DNA from: CAZUHB01 sp964620445
GTDB lineage: Bacteria; Planctomycetota; B15-G4; CAYZWU01
Direction of reading: 5' to 3'
Length of the DNA: 64,000 bases
NCBI GenBank assembly: GCA_964620445.1
Contig: CAZUHB010000006.1
Coordinates: 81,954 to 145,953 of the forward strand
Positions 1 through 9,366 of the stretch are shown here, in pieces. Each line of letters opens with the position of its first letter. The stretch's first letter is position 1. A model generated the notes under the pieces. The model saw only the letters and a program-made list of their open reading frames with translations. It did no database searches and was not told where the DNA came from. A program made the position numbers and the translations under genes.

Positions 1-3000
1 CTCATCCTCCTCGCGGTAATTGCCGGAGACGAGAAAGAAGGGCCGGCGATCGCCTTTCGGCTGGATCGGTACCAGCGACGCCCATTTGGGCGGTGTCTCG
101 TGATAGGCATAGGCTCCGGTCTCGGCCGTGTAAGTGATCTTGCGCGCCAGGTTGGCCACCGTCGATTCGAGAAAGATCGCGCGCAGGGGCAGATCGAGGG
201 CGAGCGTTTCGCGCAGCGCGGCGGCGAGCCGCGTGGCCAGGAGGGAGTGCCCGCCCAGGTCGAAGAAGTCGTCGTTGATCCCGATCCTTTCGATCCCGAG
301 AACGCCGCTCCAGACCTTCACCAGGGTTTTCTCGAGCGGGGTGCGCGGCGGAATGTACTGGCGCACCTGATCGGGACGGCCCTGCTGGGGCGCGGGGAGG
401 CCGAGCCTGTCTATCTTTCCGTTGGGTGTCAGCGGAAAGGAGGCGACCGGAACCACGGCCGAGGGGATCATGTAATCGGGGAGGATCTCCCTCAAAAACG
501 GCCTGAGCTCGGCCAGCGTCGGTTCATGGCTGTTGTCACCGATCACGTATGCCACGAGGCGCCGGTCGCCGGGCGAATCCTCGCGAACGGTGACCACCGC
601 CTTCTGCACCGCTGGATAGGAGGCGAGCGCCGTCTCGATCTCGCCCAGCTCGATTCGGAATCCCCGGATCTTGACCTGGTTGTCGATCCGGCCGAGGCAT
701 TCGATGGATCCGTCGGGACGGTAGCGGGCCAGGTCGCCCGTCTTGTAGATGCGCGATCCTCCTTCCGCGCGGAAGGGGTGGGGGATGAATTTTTCTTCCG
801 TCAACCGCTCGCGGTTCAGATAGCCGTGGGCCAGACCGTCGCCCCCGATATGCAGTTCGCCCGGAACGCCGATCGGCACGGGCTCGAGATTTTCGTCGAG
901 CAGGTAGATCTCCGTGTTTGCGATCGGCCGTCCGACGAGTATCGGTCCGTTTCCGGGTTCGACCTTCCAGACCGCGGACCAGACGGTGGTCTCCGTGGGG
1001 CCGTACATGTTCCAGAGCGACGCGCACCTCTCGAGCAGGGCGTCGGCCAGATCGCGCGTCAGTGCCTCGCCGCCGCAGAGGATCTTCAGGTCACTGTTCC
1101 CCTGCCACCCCGAATCGAGCAGCATGCGCCACGTGGCCGGCGTGGCCTGGATCACGGTCGCGCCGGAGGTGGCGATCTTTTGCGAGAGCGACGCGGCGTC
1201 ATAGGCGGTTTCCCGGTCGACCAGCTCGACCTGCGCGCCCGTGATGAGCGGTACGAAGAGCTCGAGCGCGGCGATGTCGAAGGAGAGGGTCGTCAGGGCG
1301 AGAACGATGTCTTCCCCGGCCAGCCCCGGTTCGGCCCGCATCGACTCGAGGAAGTTGACGAGCGCCCTGTGCGTGATCTGCACCCCCTTCGGTTTGCCTG
1401 TCGAACCGGAGGTGTATATCACGTAGGCCAGATCTTCGGGCCGGGCTGCCGGGTCGAGATCGCTCCCATCGAGCGCGCTGATCGCCTGCCATTCCGCATC
1501 GAGCGTCAGGATCCGGGCCCGCGGGCTCGGGAGCTCGGCAGCGAGGTTCTCCTGGGTGATCAGGATCGGCGCGGCAGCATCGTCGACCATGAAACCGAGC
1601 CTGTCCCTGGGGAAGGCCGGATCGAGAGGCAGGTAGGCCGCTCCCGATTTCAGGACGCCGAGCAGGCCGACGACCATGTCGACGGAACGCTCCATGAAGA
1701 TTCCCACGAAAACTCCCGGCCGCGCGCCCATCTCCCTGAGACGTCGCGCGACCCGGTTGGCCCGGCCGTTGAGCTCCTCGTAGGTGAGCCGGCTGCCGTT
1801 CAGCTTGACCGCCGCCGCCCGCGGGGTCCGCGCCGCTTGTTTCTCGATCAGCCGGGGAAGGCAGATCTCGCTGCTGTACGCCCTCTCTGTACTGTTCCAT
1901 TCATGCAGCATGCGGTCGCGCTCGTCGGCGGTGAGCAGAGGGACCTCCGACAGAGGCTGCTCGGGTTTGTCGAGAACCGAATCGAGAGCCGACCTGTAAT
2001 GGCCGAGCAGCCGATCGATGGTGGCCGGCTCGAAGAGATCGGTGTTGAACTCGGCGTAAGCCTTTCGCGAGATCTCGAGATCGACGAAGAGAGAGAGGTC
2101 GAATTGAGCCGACGCGCGGTCGACCTCGAGAGGGCTCCACGCGAGATCGTCGATGCGGGGAGTCTCGAAGGGCGCGTTCGCCAGGTTGAAGAGGACCTGC
2201 ACCAGGGGCGAGTGGCTCATGTCGCGCTCCGGCTGGAGCTGCTCGACGAGCTTCTCGAAGGGCATGTCCTGGTGGGCGTAGGCGGCGAGGGTGGTCTCCC
2301 TGACCCGGCCGAGCAGATCGCGGAACGTGGGATCGCCCCCGAGGTCGGTCCGCATGGCGAGGGTGTTCACGAAGGTGCCCGTCATTTCCTCGACCGCAAG
2401 CCGGTTGCGGTTGGCGATCGGCGATCCGACGACCACGTCGGTCTGTCCCGTGATCCGCATGAGGAGCAGCTTGAAGAGAGCGAGCAGAACCATGAAGGGC
2501 GTCACCCCTTCGCGCGCGGCGAAATGTTTGAGATCCTCGATCAGGCGCGGCTCGAGTTCCAGCGATTTGAGCGCCCCGTTGTCGGTTCGCACCGAGGGGC
2601 GGGCGAAATCAACGGGGAGCTCGAGTAAGCCCACACCTGCGAGCTGCTTCTTCCAGTAGGCGAGCTGTTCCTCGAGCACTGCGCCCTGGAACCACTGCCT
2701 CTGCCAGACGGCGAAGTCGGCGTACTGGAGATCGGGCTCGGGAAGTGACGCCCCGTTCCGGCTCCTCTCGGCGTTGTAGAGGATCGAGAGTTCGTTGAAC
2801 AGGACTCCGAAGGTCCACAGGTCGGAGACGATGTGGTGCATGCAGAAGAGGATCACATGGTCCTCGTCGCCAAGATCATACACGGTGGCCCTGAAGAGCG
2901 GGCCGGCGGCCAGATCGAAAGGCTCCCTGATCGAATCGCCGGCGCATCGCGTGGCCGCGTCGATCCGCTCCGTCCCGCGCACGCCGCGGAGATCGACGAA

Positions 3001-5532
3001 CTCGATCGGGAGGTCGCCCTCGGGCGCGATGCGCGCAACCGGTCCCCCGTCTCCCGAGTGAAAGGTGGTACGGAGGTTCTCGTGTCGCCTGACGATCTCC
3101 CTGAGGCTTCGCTCCGCGGCGGCGCGGTCGAGCGAGCCCTCCAGCCGGAAAGCCACACCCATGTTGTAGGCGGCGCTTTCCGGGGCGAGCTGGTGGAGGA
3201 ACCACATGCGCTCCTGCGAGAAAGAGAGAGGCATTCCGTCGGTGCGTTCCGCTCTCGTGATGGGTGCCCTGTCGTCGGTGCCGCGCTGTTCGCTGCATTC
3301 CCTGTCATAGCTCGCGGCCAGTGCTTCGACCGTGGGCGTCTCGAAGAAGTCTCTCAGCGGCGCTTCCACACCGAGAACATCGCGGATACGCGAAGCCACC
3401 TGCGTGGCCATCAGCGAATGGCCTCCGAGCTCGAAGAAATTGTCGGTTCGTCCGATCCGCTCCACGCCGAGAACGCTGGACCATATCTTGGCCACCACGT
3501 CTTCCGTTTCCGAACGGGGCGGCTCGTACTCCTCGTCGGCGGCCTGGGGTGCGGCTTCCGGCGCGGGGAGGGCGCGCCTGTCGACCTTGCCTCCCGGGGT
3601 GAGCGGAAGCGCATCGAGCAGGGTGTAGGTCGCCGGAACCATGTACCGGGGCAGGCGGCTCTTCACGAAATCGCGCAGCGCGCGCGGGTCCGGCTCGCCG
3701 TCGCCCTTGGCCACGATATAGGAGGCGAGGCGCTTCCGGCCGGGCGCATCCTCACGGAGCACGACCGCTGCCTCGCGCACCGATTCGTGACGGCAGAGAA
3801 TCGTCTCGATCTCGCCCAGCTCGATCCGGTAACCGCGTACCTTGACCTGGAAATCGCCGCGGCCGAGGAACTCGATCGTGCCGTCCCGCCGGTAGCGCGC
3901 CAGATCTCCCGTTCTGTAGAGACGCGCATCGCGGTCGGGATCGAAGGGGTGGGCCACGAATCGTTGCGCTGTCAGCGCGGGCCGGTTCACGTATCCGCGC
4001 GCGAGTCCGGAGCCGCCGATGTATATCTCGCCGGTCACGCCCACCGGCACGGGCTGGCGGGCGGCGTTCAGGATGAAGATCTCCGTGTTGTCCAGGGGGC
4101 GCCCGATCGGCGGGAGGGTGGGCCAGACCGTCCGATCGTCGGGAAGCCGGAAAGCGGTGGCCACGTGGCTCTCGGTCGGTCCGTACTGGTTGCACAGGGT
4201 GCATTCCGGGAGCCTTTCGAAGAAGGACTCCAAAGCGGGTGTGATCTGGAGCTGCTCGCCCGCGGTGATCACCTCGCCCAGCTTCAGGTTCTCCGTGCCG
4301 CGGGTGCGGAAAACCTCGCAGATCTGCTGCAGCGCCACGAAGGGAACGAAGATACGCTCCAGACCGCGCTCGACGAGGAAGCTCGCGAGGCGTTCCATGT
4401 CGTGGCGGACCTCGTCGCGCACGAGCACGAGCTCGCCTCCCGAGCACCAGGCCGTGAAGATCTCCTGGATGCTCACGTCGAAGCTCAGCGACGCGAACTG
4501 AAGCGTGCGCGCGCGATGGGGGATCGTGGTCCGGTCGAGTTGCCAGGCGATCAGGTTCGCGATCGCCCTGTGGGGCATGGCCACGCCCTTCGGTTTTCCC
4601 GCGGAGCCCGACGTGAAGATCACGTAGAGGAGGTTGTCGAGCGTCGTGCCGCAATCGGGATTCTGTTCGCTCTGCCCCGCGATCGTCGGGAGGTCCCCAT
4701 CGAGATCGACGATCGATCCTTCGAAGGATCCGATCTTGTCCGTCAGGAAGGCGCGCGCCACCACGCACGAGACGTCGGCTCCGTCGAGCATGAACGCGAG
4801 CCGCGCCGCGGGGTACGTCGGATCGAGAGGGAGATAGGCGCCGCCCGCCTTGAGAATCCCCAGGAGCCCGATCATCGCCTCGGCGGAGCGATCCACGAGG
4901 AGACCCACGAGTTTTTCCGGCCCCACACCGCGCTCCCGCAAGTGGTGGGCGAGCTGGTTGGCGCGGCGGTTGAGTTCGCCATAGGTGAGGCTGCCGCCGT
5001 CCCACGCGACGGCCGCGGCATCAGGAGTCAGCTCCGCCTGCCGCTCCACGAGCTGGTGGACGCAGAGTTCGTCCGCGCGGGGGATTCCCGTGCTGTTCCA
5101 GTCCTCGATGAAGAGTCTCTCCTCCTCTTCGGTGAGCATGCGCAAGGAAGAGATCTTCTGCTCGGGATCGTCGGCGATCTCCTCGAGAAGTCGCACGAAA
5201 TGCCGGCTCATCGTCTCGATCGTGGATCGGTCGAAGAGGTCGGCCCTGTACTTGAGGACACCGGGGATGATCCCGCCCGACGGGGAGGGGCCCTTGTAGG
5301 CAGCCATTTCCAGGGCGAGATCGTACTGATCCTCCTGCTGGAGAATGGTGAGCGGGCCGAGATTCATCCCGTCGCAATCGAAGGGGCATTCCGTACTTTC
5401 CACGTCGAGAAGATCGGAGAACTGCGCGAGGTCGCCCGGTTTCTGGAAGACGAACGAACTCTGGAAGAGGGGCGACCTGGCCGGGTCCCTCTCGATCTCC
5501 AGCTTTTCGAGGAGGAGCCGAAAGGGTAAATC
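1..5532 (-). CDS. Non-ribosomal peptide synthetase, continuation: C(end)-A-T-C-A-T-TE(start), partial at left edge
   Basis: The frame of the upstream C-domain fragment stays open for 1,844 codons after the amber. In order it shows the rest of C1 (DLPFRLLLEKL), A1 (about 5075-3560; core TSGSAGKPKG, with Ala for the usual Thr), T1 (FFELGGHSL, about 3440), C2 (about 3260-2000; HHIVSDL in place of HHxxxDG), A2 (about 1930-400; TSGSTGKPKG, YGPTETT), T2 (FFDLGGHSLLATR, about 260) and the first residues of a thioesterase (LVPIQPKGDRRPFFLVSG), which is cut by the window edge. My reading of the specificity residues is D-V-Q-F-I-A-Q-V-A for A1, near proline codes, and D-I-L-Q-L-G-M-V-W for A2, near glycine codes; these are predictions only. 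If the amber is real, translation could restart only at an internal codon such as ATG 5367, which would lose C1. The product is an X-Pro-Gly-like peptide at best guess. Confidence 0.82.
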
Positions 5533-6543
5533 CTAGTGCACGAGCGCGGACCGCACGGTGCGGTGCATCCTCTTGAGAAAATCCCCGAAAAGGGGATCGC
5601 CGTCAAAGTCGCCCCGCAGGACGATGGAATTCACGAAGTACCCGATCGTTCCCCTGAACTCGCGGCTGCTCCGTCCTGCTGCCGGGGAGCCGACCAGGAT
5701 CGTCTCCTGGTTCGAATACCGATGGAGCAGGATTTGATAAGCGGACAGGAGGAGCGTGAAGAGCGTGACCCCCCTCTGCCTGGCGAGCGCGCCGAGCCGC
5801 TCCGTCAGTTCGGGACCGATCGTGAACGGGTGGGCGCCACCCTGATAACCTCGTACCGCCGGGTGGGGTTTGTCCGTGGGCAGATTCAGCACGGGAAGGT
5901 CCCCCGAAAGCTGATCGCGCCAGTATTCCCAGCGGCGCTCGGCGCGCGGTCCCGAAAGGTCCGACTCCTGCCAGCGGACGAAATCGGTGTATTCCGCTCT
6001 CGGCGGATCGAGGGGCGGATCGGTCTCGGTCTTGTACGCGTTGTAGAAGGTGCAGATTTCGCTGACGCACACCCAGAGCGACCATCCGTCGAGGGCGATA
6101 TGGTGGGCGGCAAGGAGCAAGATCGGCCCCTCGCCCGATCGCGTGATGATACAGGTCCTGCAGAGAAGGTCCCTTTCGAGGTCGAAGGGTTTGACCGTGT
6201 ACCGGTCGATCCACCGGCTCAGCTCCTCCCGGCTCCAGGCCGATCCATCGACCTCGTCCAGGGAAAACTCTCGACCCTCGTGGACCTCGAGTCGGGGAGA
6301 GCCGCTCGCCGTCACGATCCGCGTTCGCCAGGCCTCGTGTCGGTCGAAAACCGTGTGGATCGCTTTTTGGAGTCGGGCAAGATCCAGGTCGGCCCGCAGG
6401 CGCAACGCGCAGGCCAGGTTGTACGCACGGCTTTCGGGTGCTGCCTTGTGCAGGAAATACAGGCCTTGCTGACCGGCTGAAAGTCTCTGCGCCACGAGCC
6501 CTCCGAACTCCCTGTCGGGAGCGGGCGTAATTCTCGCTGTCAT
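5533..6543 (-). CDS. Non-ribosomal peptide synthetase, N-terminal part of first condensation domain (ends at in-frame amber)
   Basis: This 336-residue piece is the first two thirds of an NRPS condensation (C) domain, the unit that joins aminoacyl thioesters. It carries the C1-type motif LSAGQQGLYFLH and the active-site motif HHIALDG (about residues 147-153), so catalysis looks possible. ATG at 6543 is preferred over TTG at 6549 because AAGGAG lies 8 bases upstream of the ATG and only 2 from the TTG. The frame stops at TAG (5533-5535) exactly where the conserved HQDLPF motif should have its Gln. The same frame then continues open to the window edge. This is therefore either a nonsense-mutated megasynthase, a C-to-T sequencing error, or a readthrough site. 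No loading module precedes the C domain, so it may be a starter C domain or may accept a chain from a protein encoded elsewhere. The gene is divergent from the phosphopantetheinyl transferase. Confidence 0.85.
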   Translation of the reverse strand: MTARITPAPDREFGGLVAQRLSAGQQGLYFLHKAAPESRAYNLACALRLRADLDLARLQKAIHTVFDRHEAWRTRIVTASGSPRLEVHEGREFSLDEVDGSAWSREELSRWIDRYTVKPFDLERDLLCRTCIITRSGEGPILLLAAHHIALDGWSLWVCVSEICTFYNAYKTETDPPLDPPRAEYTDFVRWQESDLSGPRAERRWEYWRDQLSGDLPVLNLPTDKPHPAVRGYQGGAHPFTIGPELTERLGALARQRGVTLFTLLLSAYQILLHRYSNQETILVGSPAAGRSSREFRGTIGYFVNSIVLRGDFDGDPLFGDFLKRMHRTVRSALVH

Positions 6544-6711
6544 ACTCAATTCTCCTTATCTCCCTATATCGTCCCGAGCTAGGGCGAGCCTTTGGGAGAT
6601 TTTCAAGAGATGTGACAACGATCTTTGCGTCATTGCGCTTCTGCAGGTTTCTTTGATCTAATATGTCATCGGGCCGTGAAGGAGCACTCACGGGCCCTGA
6701 AGGAGCGGCCA

Positions 6712-7353
6712 ATGGCGACTGTTGAAGTTTTCTTTACGCGATTTCACGAAAGAATGCCTCCCTCTTCTTGGGAACGTTGGCTCGCCATTCTCCCCGGAGC
6801 GCATCGGCCGTCGATCTTACGCTATCGCAGATGGCAAGATCAACATCTTCATCTCCTTGGCAAGCTTCTCCTGTTGGAGGGCGCCGCCGGTCGGGGTTGC
6901 GAGGGCGCGCTCGAGAGTTTTCGAACAGATATCGACAAGCGGCCTTTCTGCGACGAACCGATCGACTTCAACATCTCCCACGCGGGACAGATCGCGGTCT
7001 GTGCCGTGGCCGGCGGGGTGAGGCTCGGGATCGACATCGAGAAGGTCGACGCGATCGATCTGGGTCCCTATCGTTCGTACATGACCGCCGACGAATGGCG
7101 CCGCATCGAGGCGGCCGCCCACAGGTTCGGTGCCTTCTTCACCTACTGGACGATCAAGGAGAGTGTGATGAAGGCGGACGGCAGGGGCATGAACGTGCCG
7201 CTCGAAGATATCGAGGTGAAGGACGGATTCGCCATGCTCGACCGCAGGCGGTGGTGGTCGCACACCGTGGCCGTGCACCCCGATTACGTCTGCCACCTGG
7301 CCACGGACAGAGCCGATATCGAGGTCGCGGTGCGCGAGCTGTTTTTCGACTGA
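6712..7353 (+). CDS. 4'-phosphopantetheinyl transferase, Sfp type
   Basis: This 213-residue enzyme moves phosphopantetheine from CoA onto the Ser of carrier domains (the GGHSL motifs of the neighbouring NRPS). The Sfp-family signatures are present: FNISHAG near residue 87, the Mg-binding GIDIE with D108 and E110, and WTIKESVMKADGRG with K149/E150 and K154. Length matches the Sfp class (about 200-240 residues). ATG 6712 is chosen because AAGGAG ends 6 bases upstream; a longer frame starting at 6625 has no such site and lacks family similarity. It is divergent from the NRPS across about 170 bases, which suggests joint control and a dedicated activating enzyme. Which carrier proteins it modifies is inference from position. 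Confidence 0.93.
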   Translation: MATVEVFFTRFHERMPPSSWERWLAILPGAHRPSILRYRRWQDQHLHLLGKLLLLEGAAGRGCEGALESFRTDIDKRPFCDEPIDFNISHAGQIAVCAVAGGVRLGIDIEKVDAIDLGPYRSYMTADEWRRIEAAAHRFGAFFTYWTIKESVMKADGRGMNVPLEDIEVKDGFAMLDRRRWWSHTVAVHPDYVCHLATDRADIEVAVRELFFD

Positions 7354-7378
7354 TCGAGGATCAAGACAGGAGAACAGG

Positions 7379-7930
7379 GTGGACGGAAACGATTTTTCAA
7401 GACGCGGTTTCTTCAAGAAAGCTTTTCCCTTGATCTGCATGAGCGGCGTCGCGGCCGCATCGGGCGGGGCTGCCGCCGGCGGAGAGGACGGAGACGCGCA
7501 GCGCCGGGAGAACGTTTTCGAACTCCAGCCGATCGGCAGGGTCGAGAAGACCGAGACGTCGGCGCGGATAGGCATCTTCGACGACTATGTCGATGGATTG
7601 CTCGGCCTCGAGGACTGGTCCCATGTCAATGTCCTCTACTGGTTCGACAGGAACGACACCCCGGCGAAGCGAGGCATCCTCAGGGTTCATCCCCGCGGCG
7701 ACAAGCGGAATCCTCTCACCGGCGTTTTCGCCTGCCGCGCCCCGGTCCGCCCGAACCTGATCGCACTCAGCGTGTGCGCGATCCTGTCCGTCGAAAGCGA
7801 CGGTATCGTCGTGGCCGGAATCGACGCGTTCGACACTACGCCCGTCCTCGACATCAAGCCCTACATCCCTCCCGATGCGCCGGCCGGCGACCTGCGCGTA
7901 CCGGAATGGTTGAAGAAGAAAAAGAAGTGA
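7379..7930 (+). CDS. TrmO/TsaA-like (UPF0066 family) protein with Tat signal peptide
   Basis: This 183-residue protein starts at GTG 7379 behind AGGAGAA, 25 bases after the phosphopantetheinyl transferase. Residues 8-15 form a twin-arginine motif (SRRGFFKK) followed by a hydrophobic Ala/Gly-rich stretch, a good Tat export signal. The rest matches the TsaA-like barrel of TrmO, the SAM-dependent methyltransferase acting on t6A37 of tRNA: LQPIGRVEKTE, an L-x-x-L-E-DWSHVNVLYWFDR segment, RGILRVHPRGD, VRPNLIALSVC and DTTPVLDIKPYIP. Known TrmO proteins are cytoplasmic, so a Tat leader is odd; the mature protein may use the SAM-binding fold for something else outside the cytoplasm. The usual P-x-G-L-S motif reads L-I-A-L-S here. 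The function is unproven. Confidence 0.8.
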   Translation: MDGNDFSRRGFFKKAFPLICMSGVAAASGGAAAGGEDGDAQRRENVFELQPIGRVEKTETSARIGIFDDYVDGLLGLEDWSHVNVLYWFDRNDTPAKRGILRVHPRGDKRNPLTGVFACRAPVRPNLIALSVCAILSVESDGIVVAGIDAFDTTPVLDIKPYIPPDAPAGDLRVPEWLKKKKK

Positions 7931-7961
7931 AAATCACCCCGAGGCGGCTTGCGCCGTGCGA

Positions 7962-9062
7962 TCAGAAGCCGCAGCCCGACCGACCCTGTTTCTCGAGATA
8001 GCGCTGATGGTATTCCTCGGCCCGGTAGAAGGCCGCCGCCTCCCTGATCTCGGTGACGACATCTCGCTCGAAGCGTCCCGATCCGTTCAAGGCTCCTCTG
8101 GCCTCGAGCGCCGCCTCTTGCTGCCCGCTCGTGTGGAAAAAGATCACCGAGCGATACTGGGTGCCCACGTCGGGGCCTTGTCGATTGAGCGTGGTGGGAT
8201 CGTGGATGGTCCAGAAGAGCTCGAGGAGTTCCTCGTAGGTCACGCGGCTCTCATCGTAGGTCACCTGCACCACCTCGGCATGTCCCGTGCTTCCTGTGCA
8301 GACATCGTGATAGGTGGGATCCTTCACCGTGCCGCCGGCGTATCCCACCGCCGTGTCCACAACGCCCTCCTTTTTCCGGAAGGCGGCCTCCACGCCCCAG
8401 AAGCACCCCGCCCCGAAGGTGGCGACCTGAGTCCGCACGTCGTTCGAGAAAAGAGACGCATACCGGCCGTAACCCTCGGCGTCGAGGCGATCGACGGGAA
8501 TGAACCGCAGCGCGGCCGAGTTGATGCAGTAGCGCAATCCCCCGGGCGCGGGCCCGTCGTCGAAGAGGTGCCCCAGGTGGGAGTCGCTTTGTGCCGCCCG
8601 CACCTCGGTCCGGACCATACCGTGGCTCCTGTCGATTTTCTCGACCAGATCCGTACCCTCGATCGGCGCCGTAAAGCTGGGCCAGCCACAGCCCGAGTCG
8701 AACTTGTCGAGAGACGAAAAGAGAGGCACGCCCGAGATCAGATCCACGTAGATGCCGGGTTTCTTGTTGTCCCAGTACTCGTTGGCGAAGGGAGGCTCTG
8801 TCCCGTTCTGCCGGGTCACCGCGTATTGCTCCGGCGTGAGCCGTTTCTTTAGCTCCTCATCGCTCAACGGACCGTCCGCTCGGGCCGGCGCGGCGCGGTT
8901 GTTTTCTGCGGCATCTTTTTTCATCGTCGGTGGATCCTTTTCGATCGGCTGTGCCCGGTGACAGGCCCAGGATCCGATCGCCAGGGCGATCGAGGCGAGG
9001 ATCAAGCCGGGCCAGACTCTTGAAATCAACGGTTGCGGGCAAGATGTTTTTCGAAGCGTCAC
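7962..9062 (-). CDS. msrBA: Bifunctional peptide methionine sulfoxide reductase, MsrB-MsrA fusion, exported
   Basis: This enzyme repairs oxidised methionine in proteins. Residues about 65-190 are MsrB, with the catalytic Cys in RYCINS (C179), a second Cys in DSGCGWPSF (C125) and DSHLGHLFDDG. Residues about 213-366 are MsrA, with GCFWG (C220), GHAEVVQV, DVGTQYRS and a C-terminal GCGF. The MsrB half lacks the paired CxxC zinc ligands, so it is of the zinc-free type. Starting at GTG 9062 gives an N-terminal hydrophobic segment (PGLILASIALAIGSWAC) that looks like a signal or lipoprotein leader, consistent with periplasmic repair. An alternative cytoplasmic start is ATG 8924, which has AAAAGGA upstream. 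The MsrB-then-MsrA order is the reverse of the MsrA-MsrB arrangement of PilB proteins. It is convergent with the TrmO-like gene. Confidence 0.9.
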   Translation of the reverse strand: MTLRKTSCPQPLISRVWPGLILASIALAIGSWACHRAQPIEKDPPTMKKDAAENNRAAPARADGPLSDEELKKRLTPEQYAVTRQNGTEPPFANEYWDNKKPGIYVDLISGVPLFSSLDKFDSGCGWPSFTAPIEGTDLVEKIDRSHGMVRTEVRAAQSDSHLGHLFDDGPAPGGLRYCINSAALRFIPVDRLDAEGYGRYASLFSNDVRTQVATFGAGCFWGVEAAFRKKEGVVDTAVGYAGGTVKDPTYHDVCTGSTGHAEVVQVTYDESRVTYEELLELFWTIHDPTTLNRQGPDVGTQYRSVIFFHTSGQQEAALEARGALNGSGRFERDVVTEIREAAAFYRAEEYHQRYLEKQGRSGCGF

Positions 9063-9366
9063 GGTCTCATCCAGTCGGTTCGGGTTGTTCGAACACGCTG
9101 CGTCCTTTCGATATCTCTCTTCGCCACACCTCTCATGAATAGCCGATCCAGACCGGATCTGCAAATCCGGGATCGGCACTTGCACGATCCGGTTTTCGGG
9201 GGGGGGGGTACCGATCCCGTCCAGAAAACTTTTTCTCGGGAAGGCTGTTTGAATAGCAGTCCCTGCTGCAAACGCCAGGATTTCCTTTTCCCGGTCCGGT
9301 CGGGGCACAAATGGTATATCATGGTCGATCGCGGTCGCAAGGCCGCACAACTTGGGAGAGACTAAG
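9063..9366. other. Intergenic region between divergent msrBA and HEAT-repeat gene
   Basis: This is 304 bases without a credible gene. It holds an uninterrupted run of 11 G (9198-9208) and an extended -10-like element TGGTATATC (9312-9320) about 47 bases before the HEAT-protein start. No terminator or RNA gene was recognised. It probably carries promoters for both flanking genes. Confidence 0.6.
9198..9208. repeat. Homopolymeric G tract, 11 bases
   Basis: Eleven consecutive G residues sit in the region between two divergent genes. Runs of this length slip during replication and can alter promoter spacing; they are also prone to sequencing error. No regulatory role is shown. Confidence 0.9.

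Noticed and set aside
100..5529. Long plus-strand open frames of 842 and 898 residues opposite the NRPS
   Set aside because: They are antisense to conserved C, A and T domains, rich in Arg, Gly and Glu, and match no family; high GC codon bias keeps the opposite strand open.
5533..5535. General recoding of TAG to Gln in this organism
   Set aside because: Other intact genes in the window end with TAG at natural C-termini (11786, 39596, 44606).
7930..7962. Bidirectional terminator between the TrmO-like gene and msrBA
   Set aside because: Only a short CGGCTT/AAGCCG pair with a large loop and no T-run was seen.
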